Source: an uncultured Clostridium sp. (GTDB lineage Bacteria; Bacillota; Clostridia; Christensenellales; Borkfalkiaceae). Taken from it: 52,244 nucleotides of DNA. Position numbers and translations under genes: made by a program. The notes under the pieces were generated by a model. The model saw nothing but the letters and a program-made list of their open reading frames with translations, did not search any database and was not told the DNA's origin. Every line of letters begins with the position of its first letter. The first letter of the stretch is position 1. The stretch covers positions 1-52,244 of the forward strand of contig USMU01000004.1 of the NCBI GenBank assembly GCA_900555925.1. Direction: 5' to 3'. Shown piece after piece: positions 24,023-32,090 of this stretch.

Positions 24023-25762
24023 TTATTTAATTTTCCACTTTCCGCTTGCCGATTGCAAATCCACCATACGAGCGTAAATGCCGTTTTTATTGTACAACTC
24101 ACTAGGTTTTCCCTGCTCCGCCACGACGCCGTCCGCCAAAACCACGATTTTATCAGCTCCCGCGACCGTTCTCATTCTGTGAGCTATCACAAGCACGGTT
24201 TTATCTTTTATAAGACGGGAAAGCGCCGATTGTATCATCGTTTCGTTTTCCACGTCTAAACTTGCCGTCGCCTCGTCGAGAAGAATAACGGGGGCGTCTT
24301 TCAGAAACGCGCGCGCGATCGAAATTCGCTGTCTCTCGCCGCCCGAAAGTTCGCATCCGTTTTCGCCGATATTAGTGTTCCATTTATCGGGAAGTTTTTC
24401 GGCAAACTCGTCCACGTTTGCAAGCCGAGCCGCCGACATAACTTCTTCGTCCGTCGCGCCCTTTTTGCCGAGACGGATATTTTCCATAATCGTGTTATCA
24501 AACAAAGTTACGTCCTGAAAAACGATAGAATAAAGACTCATCAATTTTTCGGGGTCGATTTCGGCAACGTCCATTCCGCCGACGGTAATTTTACCTTTCC
24601 GAATATCCCAAAACCTTGCGGCAAGCCTTGAAACCGTTGTTTTTCCGCCGCCCGAAGGACCGACAAGCGCGGTGACTTCACCTTGCTTTGCGGTGAATGA
24701 AACGTCTTTTAATACAACTTCGCCGCCCGGATACGCAAAGCCGACGTGATCGAAAACGACATCGTAACCGCTATTCGTAAGCGTGTCGTTTCCGGTCTGA
24801 ACGGGATATTCCAGAATTTCGTTCATACGCGCAACGTTTGTTCGCATTGCGATGATTGCCGCAAGATTCTGAAGCGCCGCCTGCATCGGATCGTAAAGAC
24901 GGGAAGCGACAAGCAAAAACATAAAGAAGGTTAAAACTCCGAGCGTTCCGTTTACGAGCAGAGCCGAACCAACCAAAGCCACGGTGGCTATGCCGAGTTT
25001 TAAAACCATTCCCGCGCCCGTTACGAACACGGCGGTAGTGAGTTCCGCTTTTATGTTACTCTTTTCAACGCCCTTAATCTTATTCTTTAATCCCGAAAGG
25101 TAGTTTCCTTCGGCGTTGTTTGCTTTAAGATCGCGTACCGTTTCGATATATTCCTGTATACCGTCCGCGCACGACATTTTTGCCGTCATAAATTTAACAA
25201 GCACTTTATCCTGTACCTTATAACTTAAAATGACGATAAGAACCGAAACGGGAATAACCCAAAGCGCGGCAAGAGCCATTCGCCAATCGAAAACGAAAAG
25301 CCCTGCGGCGATAAGAATAGTTGAAATCAACGAGCCGAACAGTCCCGGGATAAAATGCGAAGTACTCTTTTCTATCACTTCGCAGTCGGACATAATCGTA
25401 CTCGTCAGGTCGGCAAGATCTCTTTTGCCGAAGAACGATAGAGGAAGTTTACGAAGTCTTTCGGCTAAACTAAGTCTTCTTTTTCCGCTTTCTTCGTAAG
25501 TGGTAAAATACGTGTTGTTATACTGGAACCATGTGGTTAAAAAGATAAGCGCAAAGCATATCACGCATCCGACGACGTAAAAAGTTATTCTTCCACCTTG
25601 CACTCCGCCGCCAAGCATATCGGAAACGAGAAAGTATAAAAGCGTGGTCGGCAACATAAACGCCATATTCTGAAACGCGCAGGCGATTATTCCTTTAATA
25701 ATCCCCTTTGCTCCCTGCTTTGAAGAAGCCGTCTTTTTTTGTATCGTTTTAACGAGCGACAT
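24023..25762 (-). CDS. ABC transporter, permease-ATPase fusion, subunit 2 of operon A pair
   Basis: The start is the ATG at 25762 (MSLVKTIQKK), eight nt after AAAGGAGGG, giving 579 residues; an in-frame GTG nine nt earlier is too close to the ribosome site. There are six transmembrane helices (about 30-310). The ATPase has Walker A GPSGGGKT, signature LSGGERQR, Walker B VILLDEATASLD and IAHR. The start overlaps the upstream gene by 14 nt, so the two subunits are co-translated. By fold it could be a drug or siderophore transporter; IrtAB/YbtPQ-type metal-chelate import fits the context best. Confidence 0.85.
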   Translation of the reverse strand: MSLVKTIQKKTASSKQGAKGIIKGIIACAFQNMAFMLPTTLLYFLVSDMLGGGVQGGRITFYVVGCVICFALIFLTTWFQYNNTYFTTYEESGKRRLSLAERLRKLPLSFFGKRDLADLTSTIMSDCEVIEKSTSHFIPGLFGSLISTILIAAGLFVFDWRMALAALWVIPVSVLIVILSYKVQDKVLVKFMTAKMSCADGIQEYIETVRDLKANNAEGNYLSGLKNKIKGVEKSNIKAELTTAVFVTGAGMVLKLGIATVALVGSALLVNGTLGVLTFFMFLLVASRLYDPMQAALQNLAAIIAMRTNVARMNEILEYPVQTGNDTLTNSGYDVVFDHVGFAYPGGEVVLKDVSFTAKQGEVTALVGPSGGGKTTVSRLAARFWDIRKGKITVGGMDVAEIDPEKLMSLYSIVFQDVTLFDNTIMENIRLGKKGATDEEVMSAARLANVDEFAEKLPDKWNTNIGENGCELSGGERQRISIARAFLKDAPVILLDEATASLDVENETMIQSALSRLIKDKTVLVIAHRMRTVAGADKIVVLADGVVAEQGKPSELYNKNGIYARMVDLQSASGKWKIK

Positions 25763-27536
25763 TGCTTTCACCCTCCTTTGCCACTTTCCATTCTACCGAC
25801 GCGGCATATTCTTTCCACATTTCGGCAAACACCCCGTTCTTTTCGAGAAGTTCGTCGCGCCTGCCGCTTTCCGCTATAAGACCGTCTTTTATTACGTATA
25901 TACAATCGGCGTTAGCCACAGTCGAAAGCCTATGAGCAATCATAATAACCGTTTTACCCTTTGAAAGTTCGGAAAACGCTTTCTGCACTTTGGCTTCGTT
26001 ATCGGGGTCGGCAAAAGCCGTCGCTTCGTCGAGAATAATAACGGGCGCGTTTTTCAATACGGCGCGTGCTATTGCTATTCGCTGCCTCTCGCCGCCCGAA
26101 AGAAATACTCCCTTCGTACCAATAACCGTGTCCGCTCCGTCGGGGAGTTTTTGTATTATATCGTCGCACTGCGCAGTATGAAGAGCCGCCGCGACTTCTT
26201 CGTCCGTCGCGTCGGGTTTTCCGAGTTTTACGTTTTCGGCGATAGTCGCTTTAATAAGTTTTGAATCCTGAAAAACAAACGAAACGGCGTTCATCAGTTC
26301 CTCTTTCGGAATTTCCCGTATATCCGCGCCGCCGACCTTTATGCTTCCGCTTTTCACGTCGAAAAACCTTGCCATAAGCCCCGCAAGCGTGGATTTCCCT
26401 CCGCCCGACGGACCGACGAGAGCCACGGTCTGTCCCGCGCCTATATTCATCGATACGCCGCGAATCACTTCGTTTTTACCGTCGTAGGAAAAATGCACGT
26501 CGTTAAGTTCGACGGACGAATCGGCGGGATACTCAGGGGTTTCACTTTCACTCATGGGACTGACGGATAAAACGCCGTCGATGCGTTCAAGCGCGTCTTT
26601 GACAATCATATTGTTTTCGCTCATATACATCATTTTAGTCAAGGTAAGCGAAATAACGGGCGTAATCACGATATAAAAGATAAGATTGAGTAAAAATCCG
26701 TTCGTTACGCCGTCTGCCGTAAACCATAACGCCCCGGCAATCAAAAAGGCAAATACGCCGTTTATCGCGGCTGTGTAAAACATCATAGGCACGCGCATAT
26801 CCTTCGTGTAAGCGACTACCCACTTCTGATATTCGTCTATCGTACTTTTGAATTTTTTGAACGAAAAAACCGACTGCCCGAACGTTTTAACTACCGGTAT
26901 TCCGCGGACGTATTCAACCGCTTCGTTGGACATATTTTCAAGCGCGTTGTTATATTGTTTCATTTTTTCCGCCATATGCTTACCCGTCATCGATGACATT
27001 ACAAGAAAGGCAAGCACAACGGGAATAAGGCTTAAAAGCCCCAATCGCCAATCGAAAACAAACAAAAGAACAAGAAGCCCGACGGGCGTTGCCAAAGCCG
27101 CATATTTATCGGGCAATTGATGCGCAAGATAAGTCTCCGTCGCACCTGTGGAATCGTTTATGATTTTTCTTAATTTTCCGCTGCCGAAACTATCCGCAAA
27201 TCCGAGCGGAAGTTTTGCTATATGCTCCGTAACGGCCACGCGCATATTCGTTGCGACTCTGAACGCCGCAAGATGCGAACACATAAGCGCGCTTATATAT
27301 ACAAGAAATGATACAATGGCAAAAATCATTGCCATAATCCCGTTATGCACAAGCCCGGTTGCCGATGAAAAATTCGGGGCAACGTCAAGCACTTCTTTTA
27401 TTATCTTCCAGATATAAACAAAAGGAAGAAGCGCGATAAGCGCGCTTATCACCGCAAGCAACCACGAAGCGTAAGTAAAATACCTGTGCTTACCCGCATA
27501 CCCCATAAGCCTTGAAATATTTGATTGTTTTTTCAA
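25749..27536 (-). CDS. ABC transporter, permease-ATPase fusion, subunit 1 of operon A pair
   Basis: The 595-residue protein is read from a TTG at 27536 (MKKQSNISRLMGYAGKHR), eight nt after GGGAGG. Six transmembrane helices (about 20-310) precede an ATPase with Walker A GPSGGGKS, signature LSGGERQR, Walker B VIILDEATAFAD and IAHR. ATAFADPDNE after Walker B is the form seen in IrtA/YbtP-like metallophore transporters, which supports an iron-related role. A DtxR-like box lies 30 nt upstream of the start, adjacent to a TATATT candidate -10 box. Confidence 0.85.
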   Translation of the reverse strand: MKKQSNISRLMGYAGKHRYFTYASWLLAVISALIALLPFVYIWKIIKEVLDVAPNFSSATGLVHNGIMAMIFAIVSFLVYISALMCSHLAAFRVATNMRVAVTEHIAKLPLGFADSFGSGKLRKIINDSTGATETYLAHQLPDKYAALATPVGLLVLLFVFDWRLGLLSLIPVVLAFLVMSSMTGKHMAEKMKQYNNALENMSNEAVEYVRGIPVVKTFGQSVFSFKKFKSTIDEYQKWVVAYTKDMRVPMMFYTAAINGVFAFLIAGALWFTADGVTNGFLLNLIFYIVITPVISLTLTKMMYMSENNMIVKDALERIDGVLSVSPMSESETPEYPADSSVELNDVHFSYDGKNEVIRGVSMNIGAGQTVALVGPSGGGKSTLAGLMARFFDVKSGSIKVGGADIREIPKEELMNAVSFVFQDSKLIKATIAENVKLGKPDATDEEVAAALHTAQCDDIIQKLPDGADTVIGTKGVFLSGGERQRIAIARAVLKNAPVIILDEATAFADPDNEAKVQKAFSELSKGKTVIMIAHRLSTVANADCIYVIKDGLIAESGRRDELLEKNGVFAEMWKEYAASVEWKVAKEGESNVAR

Positions 27537-27565
27537 TGTAAAACCTCCCTGGATTGGATTTTCTG

Positions 27566-27581
27566 GTTAGCAGCGTCTAAC
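27566..27581. promoter_or_regulatory. DtxR-like box at operon A
   Basis: GTTAGCAGCGTCTAAC has 5-bp arms and a 6-nt spacer. It lies 30 nt before the TTG start and touches a candidate -10 box (TATATT on the minus strand, 27587-27582), an ideal position for repression. Confidence 0.6.
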
Positions 27582-27593
27582 AATATAACATAT

Positions 27594-27613
27594 AAAAAAG
27601 GAAATTCCTTTCC
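27594..27613 (-). terminator. Short intrinsic terminator of the TetR gene
   Basis: On the minus strand, GGAAA-GGAA-TTTCC is followed by TTTTTT, 17 nt after the TetR stop codon. The stem is short, so it may be leaky. Confidence 0.55.
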
Positions 27614-27629
27614 CTTTTTAACAAGTTTA

Positions 27630-28271
27630 TTATTCGGGCAACGTCCAATCGGACGGAAGCCCTAAAATTTTATCCCAACCGGCGTTGAAAAAATACTGTA
27701 ACTGTTTTATATATTGCCGCGCGTCGTCTTTTGAAAAGTCATGTCCCACCACTTCGAACATTCCGTTGAACATCGCGGTGGCAAGCATATGCGAAAGGTC
27801 CGCTCTTACCGACTTAACCTTTATCCCCGCAGCGTTCATGTCGTTTATAAAACGAACGGTATTTTCGGTTTCGATTTCGATAAGACTATCGATATACTTT
27901 TCGTATTCGCTGCCCTTGCTTTTACAGATGATAAGTTTGAACCCGTCGAAATCACCGTAAACGATATCCAGCATTTCGTCTATCCTTTTATCAACGTAAA
28001 CGTGCATGTCTTTATATTGCGTTTCGGGCGATAAACCCGCAAAGTTTTCCTGCACTTCCGCATAATACGAATAAAGTTTTTCCGCCGAGGCTTTTACTAT
28101 CGCTTTGAACAGTTCGCCCTTATCTGCAAATCTACCGTAAAGCATGCCGGTAGTATAACCCGCATTTTCGGCAACCTTGCGCATAGACGCGCCCTCGAAT
28201 CCTTTTTCAAGAAATTCCGTTTTGGCACATTCCATTATCTTATCGATGGCTAAATCGTCTTTCTTTCTCAT
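27630..28271 (-). CDS. TetR/AcrR-family regulator
   Basis: In this 213-residue protein, the N-terminal helix-turn-helix reads AKTEFLEKGFEGASMRKVAENAGYTTGMLYGRFADKGEL (split at about residue 35), a textbook TetR DNA-binding domain. The C-terminal ligand domain (about 60-210) is not similar to a family I recognise. A 27-bp palindrome covers its -10 box, so it almost surely represses itself. Operon A lies just downstream on the same strand; the gene may tune that ABC pair in response to a substrate. Confidence 0.88.
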   Translation of the reverse strand: MRKKDDLAIDKIMECAKTEFLEKGFEGASMRKVAENAGYTTGMLYGRFADKGELFKAIVKASAEKLYSYYAEVQENFAGLSPETQYKDMHVYVDKRIDEMLDIVYGDFDGFKLIICKSKGSEYEKYIDSLIEIETENTVRFINDMNAAGIKVKSVRADLSHMLATAMFNGMFEVVGHDFSKDDARQYIKQLQYFFNAGWDKILGLPSDWTLPE

Positions 28272-28292
28272 TGCCGAACTTCCTTTGTTTTA

Positions 28293-28319
28293 ATAACGGT
28301 GTTATTATAACACTGTTAT
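28293..28319. promoter_or_regulatory. TetR operator, 27-bp palindrome
   Basis: Arms ATAACGGTGTTAT and ATAACACTGTTAT flank a central T with a single mismatch. The palindrome covers the -10 box of the TetR gene. Confidence 0.8.
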
Positions 28320-28332
28320 TTAATAAAGTCAA
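28304..28332 (-). promoter_or_regulatory. Promoter of the TetR gene
   Basis: TTGACT (28332-28327), a 17-nt spacer and TATAAT (28309-28304) on the minus strand; the -10 box is the centre of the operator. Confidence 0.8.
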
Positions 28333-28355
28333 GCATTTTTTCTGCCTGATAAATT

Positions 28356-28382
28356 AAAAAGCGGCAAATTTGTCTTCGCCGC
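28356..28382 (-). terminator. Intrinsic terminator of the methyltransferase gene
   Basis: GCGGC (28361-28365) pairs with GCCGC (28378-28382), with a T5 tract on the minus strand at 28360-28356. Confidence 0.6.
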
Positions 28383-28442
28383 CGTTTAGATTATTTGGAT
28401 TTAAATTATATTCGTTGAAGTTTTCATATGTTTGATTACCGC

Positions 28443-29054
28443 TTATTTCTTCGCAACAATGCACAGCCAGTGTTTTTTAGCATCTACAAAACTCTTAATA
28501 TCACAAAATCCAACTTTTTCCAGCATTGTGCGAAGTTGCATTTCATTGTAAATTTTCATCCCGCCTATTTTTTTTGCCCATTTTTCATCCTTGGGATTTG
28601 TACCATCGCTCTCGTTGCATATAAGGAATGTACCGCCGTTTTTCATAACACGGTGAACCTCTGCAAAGCATTTTTCAAGATCTTCCCAAAAATATACCGT
28701 CTCAAACGCAGAAACACAATCAAAAGCCTCATCATCAAACGGCATAGACGATACATCGCCATAAACAATATCACACCTGCCTTGCTTGATTGCGATAGCA
28801 TTTAGTTTTTTCGATTCCTCTACGCTGACTTTTGAATAATCTATCCCTGTCACATGCCCTGTTGAACATTTTTTTATCCAGTTGACAATATTTGCCCCAC
28901 CGCCACAACCGATATCCAATACCTTAGAATCCAACTTTGTGTAAATTTTGGTAAAACCCCACTTTGCCAACTTACTATGACCGGTGTTCATCATTTTTAC
29001 CATTATCCTCCCACCGAATCCTTGTGGCTTTCGTGTATTTTCAAAAAATCCCAT
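28443..29054 (-). CDS. Class I SAM-dependent methyltransferase
   Basis: This 203-residue protein has the Rossmann-fold motifs of small-molecule methyltransferases: motif I VLDIGCGGGANIVN (about 45-58), acidic residue of motif II in VTGIDYSK, CDIVYGDVSSMPF (motif III) and the post-motif RVMKNGGTFLICNE. The UbiE/Methyltransf_11 pattern suggests a small metabolite substrate. AGGAGA lies seven nt before the ATG. It is separated from the transglutaminase-like gene by about 240 bp of non-coding sequence and ends at a hairpin terminator. The substrate is not predictable from sequence. Confidence 0.85.
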   Translation of the reverse strand: MGFFENTRKPQGFGGRIMVKMMNTGHSKLAKWGFTKIYTKLDSKVLDIGCGGGANIVNWIKKCSTGHVTGIDYSKVSVEESKKLNAIAIKQGRCDIVYGDVSSMPFDDEAFDCVSAFETVYFWEDLEKCFAEVHRVMKNGGTFLICNESDGTNPKDEKWAKKIGGMKIYNEMQLRTMLEKVGFCDIKSFVDAKKHWLCIVAKK

Positions 29055-29296
29055 ATTTATCTCCTATTATTCGCTATACTGCGTTATTCTCTTTGTTTTT
29101 TATTTCTTTATTTTACTATGCCGATGACCGTTTTACGACCATACATATTGTTTGCATGCCCTATTATCCCAAGCCACGACATAATTTTTAGCATTACCGG
29201 ATCCGTATATTACTCCTTTCGGCGTGTATGTCGTTATTTACAAACGACGGTAAAGCCGAATATTTTTTCTGTTCGAACGCCATTGCCTCCGGCTAA
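29055..29296. other. Intergenic stretch with only very short ORFs
   Basis: On the minus strand, 29283-29194 could encode 29 residues (MAFEQKKYSALPSFVNN...), 14 nt after the transglutaminase-like gene, with GGAGG only 2 nt before the ATG. A 28-codon ORF follows. Neither resembles a known protein; decayed coding sequence is possible. No clear promoter or terminator was seen. Confidence 0.3.
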
Positions 29297-30019
29297 TCAT
29301 ACCGAACGATTTCTGATTTTCTTCACGTTATTATTCATCAAATGTCTGCCTATAAGTCGATAAACGCACTTTTTTAATAAGTTCATCGTCTGTCCATGTT
29401 CTCTCAGAAGAGAATCGGGCTCGTCATACACTCCGAAATCTCGAACGATTCCCTCTTTTTGTATATAGGTATTGCAACAATTAAATTCGACCGGCGGATT
29501 TATAAAGTTTTTCGTCGCAACGCCGTAACCGATAAACGAACCGTCATTATTCGGCTTAAAAATTTTTTGCAATGCGGAAAGGTATTTTTTATCGAGAATA
29601 AACCCTTCGAGGTTATACCATTCCCCGCAAACGTACGCTTCTACATAACTGTGGAAAATCTCGTCGGGCGCAAACTTATACACCAAACCCGTCATCGCAC
29701 CTTTCTGCAGAATTTTATCTATCATAAAACCATGTATTCGGCAAGGAATACCCGAGGCACGAAGAAGAGCCATAAAAAGCGTCCCCTTGGTGTTGCATTG
29801 CCCGTATCCGTCTTTCAGCACCCGACTCGCCTTTACGCCGTCGTCAACGTTATATCCGAATAAAATCTCATCTTTAACGAAATTATAAATTGCTTTCACC
29901 CGTTCCGTTTCCGGTAAATTCTTCCACCCACGACCTTCTACAAGCAGTTGAATTTGTTTAGATGAATAATCGAGTATTTTTGTTTCTCTTAAATAATTTG
30001 TACAATTCGAGCAATTCAT
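29297..30019 (-). CDS. Transglutaminase-like superfamily protein
   Basis: In this 240-residue protein the papain-like core of bacterial transglutaminase-fold proteins is visible: Cys75 in KDGYGQCNTKGTLFMALLRASGIPCR, His123 in IFHSYVEAYV, and an acidic third position in WYNLEGF (Glu138 instead of the usual Asp). Such proteins act as peptidases or amidases. There is no signal peptide, so it is probably cytoplasmic. An N-terminal CSNC could bind metal. It is the last gene of a three-gene run with the ATC-hydrolase-like and BAAT-like genes, with a 3-nt gap to the former. Confidence 0.75.
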   Translation of the reverse strand: MNCSNCTNYLRETKILDYSSKQIQLLVEGRGWKNLPETERVKAIYNFVKDEILFGYNVDDGVKASRVLKDGYGQCNTKGTLFMALLRASGIPCRIHGFMIDKILQKGAMTGLVYKFAPDEIFHSYVEAYVCGEWYNLEGFILDKKYLSALQKIFKPNNDGSFIGYGVATKNFINPPVEFNCCNTYIQKEGIVRDFGVYDEPDSLLREHGQTMNLLKKCVYRLIGRHLMNNNVKKIRNRSV

Positions 30020-30022
30020 TAT

Positions 30023-30661
30023 TTATCCTTTATGGTCGTAATGGCAATCGCAATATGCTCCGCCGCCCGCTAAGGTATATTCCCTTGTGAAAACCGTATT
30101 GTTAAGAGCCGCCATATCGTAGTCAAGCGTACACATTGCGGGTATATACTCTTTAAGTCCGAGTTTGGTCATGAGATAACAGATTCCGCAAGTGTAAAAA
30201 GTTGCGGTATACTGATTTATCGTCTTTCCGTCTTCAACGGCAAATCTCCACGAATAAGGGTTTTTAGCAGCCAAAATCTCGCTTTTTTCGGCTTGCTGTT
30301 TAAGTAATTCTCTACCCTTCTCGGTGTACGCCTTACTTTTCTTCGATGCGACTTTCGTCAAGAAATTGTCGCACATCGCACCGCGGTAATAAATGCGCAC
30401 TTCTTCCAATGTATACTTATTTTTTACCGAGAGCAAAATTGACGAAAGCAATGCGCAACTTAATATATTGATTAAAAATCTGTCGCCTTTTTCAAACTCT
30501 GTTACGTCTGCCAGAATTTCCTTGTATTTTTTATGAGCCTCTTTCATAACGGCCTTCGGGTCGGATTCTCTTAACGCTTCGGAAAGCTGTTTTTTAAATG
30601 TCCCTTTATAACCTGCCCACATTAACTTCTGAATAAAACCGTATTTCATTTGTTTATCCAC
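30023..30661 (-). CDS. ATC-hydrolase family protein
   Basis: This 212-residue protein has the C-terminal signature of the L-2-amino-thiazoline-4-carboxylic acid hydrolase family: TFYTCGICYLMTKLG, EYIPAMCTLDYDM and GGGAYCDCHYDHKG, rich in Cys and His. The founding enzyme opens a thiazoline ring on the way to cysteine; most family members are uncharacterised. The start overlaps the end of the BAAT-like gene by 16 nt, so the two are co-expressed. A role on a thiazoline-containing metabolite, for example a siderophore, is an attractive but unproved link to the neighbouring iron locus. Confidence 0.75.
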   Translation of the reverse strand: MDKQMKYGFIQKLMWAGYKGTFKKQLSEALRESDPKAVMKEAHKKYKEILADVTEFEKGDRFLINILSCALLSSILLSVKNKYTLEEVRIYYRGAMCDNFLTKVASKKSKAYTEKGRELLKQQAEKSEILAAKNPYSWRFAVEDGKTINQYTATFYTCGICYLMTKLGLKEYIPAMCTLDYDMAALNNTVFTREYTLAGGGAYCDCHYDHKG

Positions 30662-31575
30662 TCCTTTATGGCTTTTGAAAGTCTTTTATCTATATCAATT
30701 CTCGTTTCCTTACATTCTTTCGGGAACTCTTTCGCCGCTTTGAACATAACTTTCAAAAGGATGTTCGCCCCGATAGGGAAAATGGTTTTAAAAAGGCTTT
30801 CGGGGAAAACAAAGTGTGAACCGTGCTTATATGTGACAAATTCTGCGTCACAATCGTGCGATTTTTCGGACAATCGCTTTTCCGCTCTTTTAACGTATTT
30901 TGCAGCGTTCCATAAACAATCGTCTTCCGAGCCTATCATAAGAAGTTTGCCCTTTATGTTTTCGATTTTTATAAATTCGTCTTCGGTGATGGGATGCGCC
31001 TCTTCCGAGTCGTCAAAAATCTTTTTAGAATCGATCATATTTCCCGACTTCTTTGTCTCCGATTTCACTACCTGCCAATACTCGGGGTGCTTATAACAAA
31101 ACGGCATATACGGCAACGGCTTTCCACAATATGAAAACAGCGATTCCCCCTCGATAGGCCACTCTCTACAGCCGTCTTTTTTGCCTTGTTCAAATCCCTG
31201 CCATATAAAATCGCTTGCTGTCATCGCTATTGTAAGCGTAATGTCAGGAAAATACGACGCAGCGGTCAGCGCAAGCGTACCGGTGGTAGAGCCACCCACG
31301 ATGCCTATTTTTTTGTTTCCGTTGTTTTTGAGCCACTCTATAGCTTTTTCGATCCTTTCGAGCGGATAATTATGGTGGCTGTAATTTTTCTTTCCCGGAG
31401 ACATCGTAAGCACGTTTACGCCTTTCTTCATAAGCCATTTTACGCATGACTTCGCCATATAATCCTCCGCATCGTCACCGAGCATGGCAATTATCGCGCT
31501 GTTCGTCTCTTTTTTATTTTTCCAATACGCGCCGTAAAATCCGTCCGTTTTCACCTCGAAATGAATCTTTTTCAT
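30646..31575 (-). CDS. BAAT/acyl-CoA thioesterase-like alpha/beta hydrolase
   Basis: The protein has 309 residues. The nucleophile elbow is VGGSTTG (Ser96), with an acid in MIGSEDDCLW and a late histidine in YKHGSHFVFP, giving a complete triad in alpha/beta-hydrolase order. The pattern LLMIGSEDDCLWNAAKYVKRAEKRL matches the BAAT C-terminal domain family of acyl-CoA thioesterases and acyl transferases. It lacks a signal peptide. It is the first gene of the three-gene run behind a promoter with an imperfect DtxR-like dyad. The substrate is unknown. Confidence 0.75.
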   Translation of the reverse strand: MKKIHFEVKTDGFYGAYWKNKKETNSAIIAMLGDDAEDYMAKSCVKWLMKKGVNVLTMSPGKKNYSHHNYPLERIEKAIEWLKNNGNKKIGIVGGSTTGTLALTAASYFPDITLTIAMTASDFIWQGFEQGKKDGCREWPIEGESLFSYCGKPLPYMPFCYKHPEYWQVVKSETKKSGNMIDSKKIFDDSEEAHPITEDEFIKIENIKGKLLMIGSEDDCLWNAAKYVKRAEKRLSEKSHDCDAEFVTYKHGSHFVFPESLFKTIFPIGANILLKVMFKAAKEFPKECKETRIDIDKRLSKAIKEWINK

Positions 31576-31627
31576 ACCTTCTCCTTTGCAACGATTAAAA
31601 CTTATTAAGTTCTGAATTACAATTCAG

Positions 31628-31774
31628 TTATCTTTTTCGCTTCTCTATCTCATTTTTATTCTGTAACGAATACCTTTTCTCCTCTATGTTTGCTCTTGCA
31701 AGTATTACTTGCACCACATTAGAATATGTTTTATTAACTATCACGAATTGACAAGCATTATCTCTTTTTAACAT
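31628..31774 (-). CDS. Possible 48-residue ORF or gene remnant
   Basis: From an ATG at 31774 the frame reads MLKRDNACQFVIVNKTY, continues VVQVILARANIEEKRY and ends IEKRKR. The frame stays open 27 codons further upstream (ending EENDFGQWTDFAG) without a good start, which suggests either the tail of a decayed gene or a leader ORF. The ribosome site is poor. No family recognised. Confidence 0.3.
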   Translation of the reverse strand: MLKRDNACQFVIVNKTYSNVVQVILARANIEEKRYSLQNKNEIEKRKR

Positions 31775-31822
31775 TCCGGCAAAATCCGTCCATTGTCCAA
31801 AATCATTTTCTTCTTTAATTAT

Positions 31823-31851
31823 ATTATACAGATTGACAACAAAAAAATCAA
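31823..31851 (-). promoter_or_regulatory. Promoter of the hydrolase run
   Basis: TTGATT (31851-31846), a 17-nt spacer and TATAAT (31828-31823) on the minus strand. Confidence 0.6.
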
Positions 31852-31854
31852 ATG

Positions 31855-31870
31855 GTTAGCATAGGGTAAC
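31855..31870. promoter_or_regulatory. Imperfect DtxR-like box at the hydrolase promoter
   Basis: GTTAGCATAGGGTAAC has the same 5-6-5 spacing as the boxes of operons A-C with one arm mismatch (GTAAC), and it abuts the upstream side of the -35 box. A TTAGTTACCTAA run lies 13 bp further on. Confidence 0.4.
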
Positions 31871-32052
31871 TTAATTTATTTATTAGTTACCTAAACATCT
31901 CATGCAAACATTCTTTATATTTCATAAGTTTTCCTTTATCTTTACTATTTTTATTATAATTTTTCTCACTGCAAACAGGAAATCACCCCTCAAAACGGCA
32001 TAAAAAAGAGAAAACTTTTGCATTGTTCTCTCTTTCTGTTTTTTATATTAAA

Positions 32053-32090
32053 TCAAAAAGTCGAACATTCTTTTACGAATATCCGACTTT
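32053..32090 (-). terminator. Terminator after the BspA-like lipoprotein
   Basis: CGACTTT and AAAGTCG arms (32084-32090, 32057-32063) with inner pairing form a hairpin followed by a T tract on the minus strand. It overlaps the stop codon. Confidence 0.5.

Larger units (their letters stand above)
31576..32052. other. Long intergenic region with promoter, box and short ORF
   Basis: This stretch of about 480 bp holds the promoter and imperfect dyad of the hydrolase run (31823-31870), a possible 48-codon ORF (31628-31774) inside the 240-nt leader, and a hairpin near 32009-32039 (GAGAAAAC ... GTTCTC) with T tracts on both sides. The sequence is AT-rich. It also lies near the change to GC-richer DNA at about 32-33 kb. 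Confidence 0.5.
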
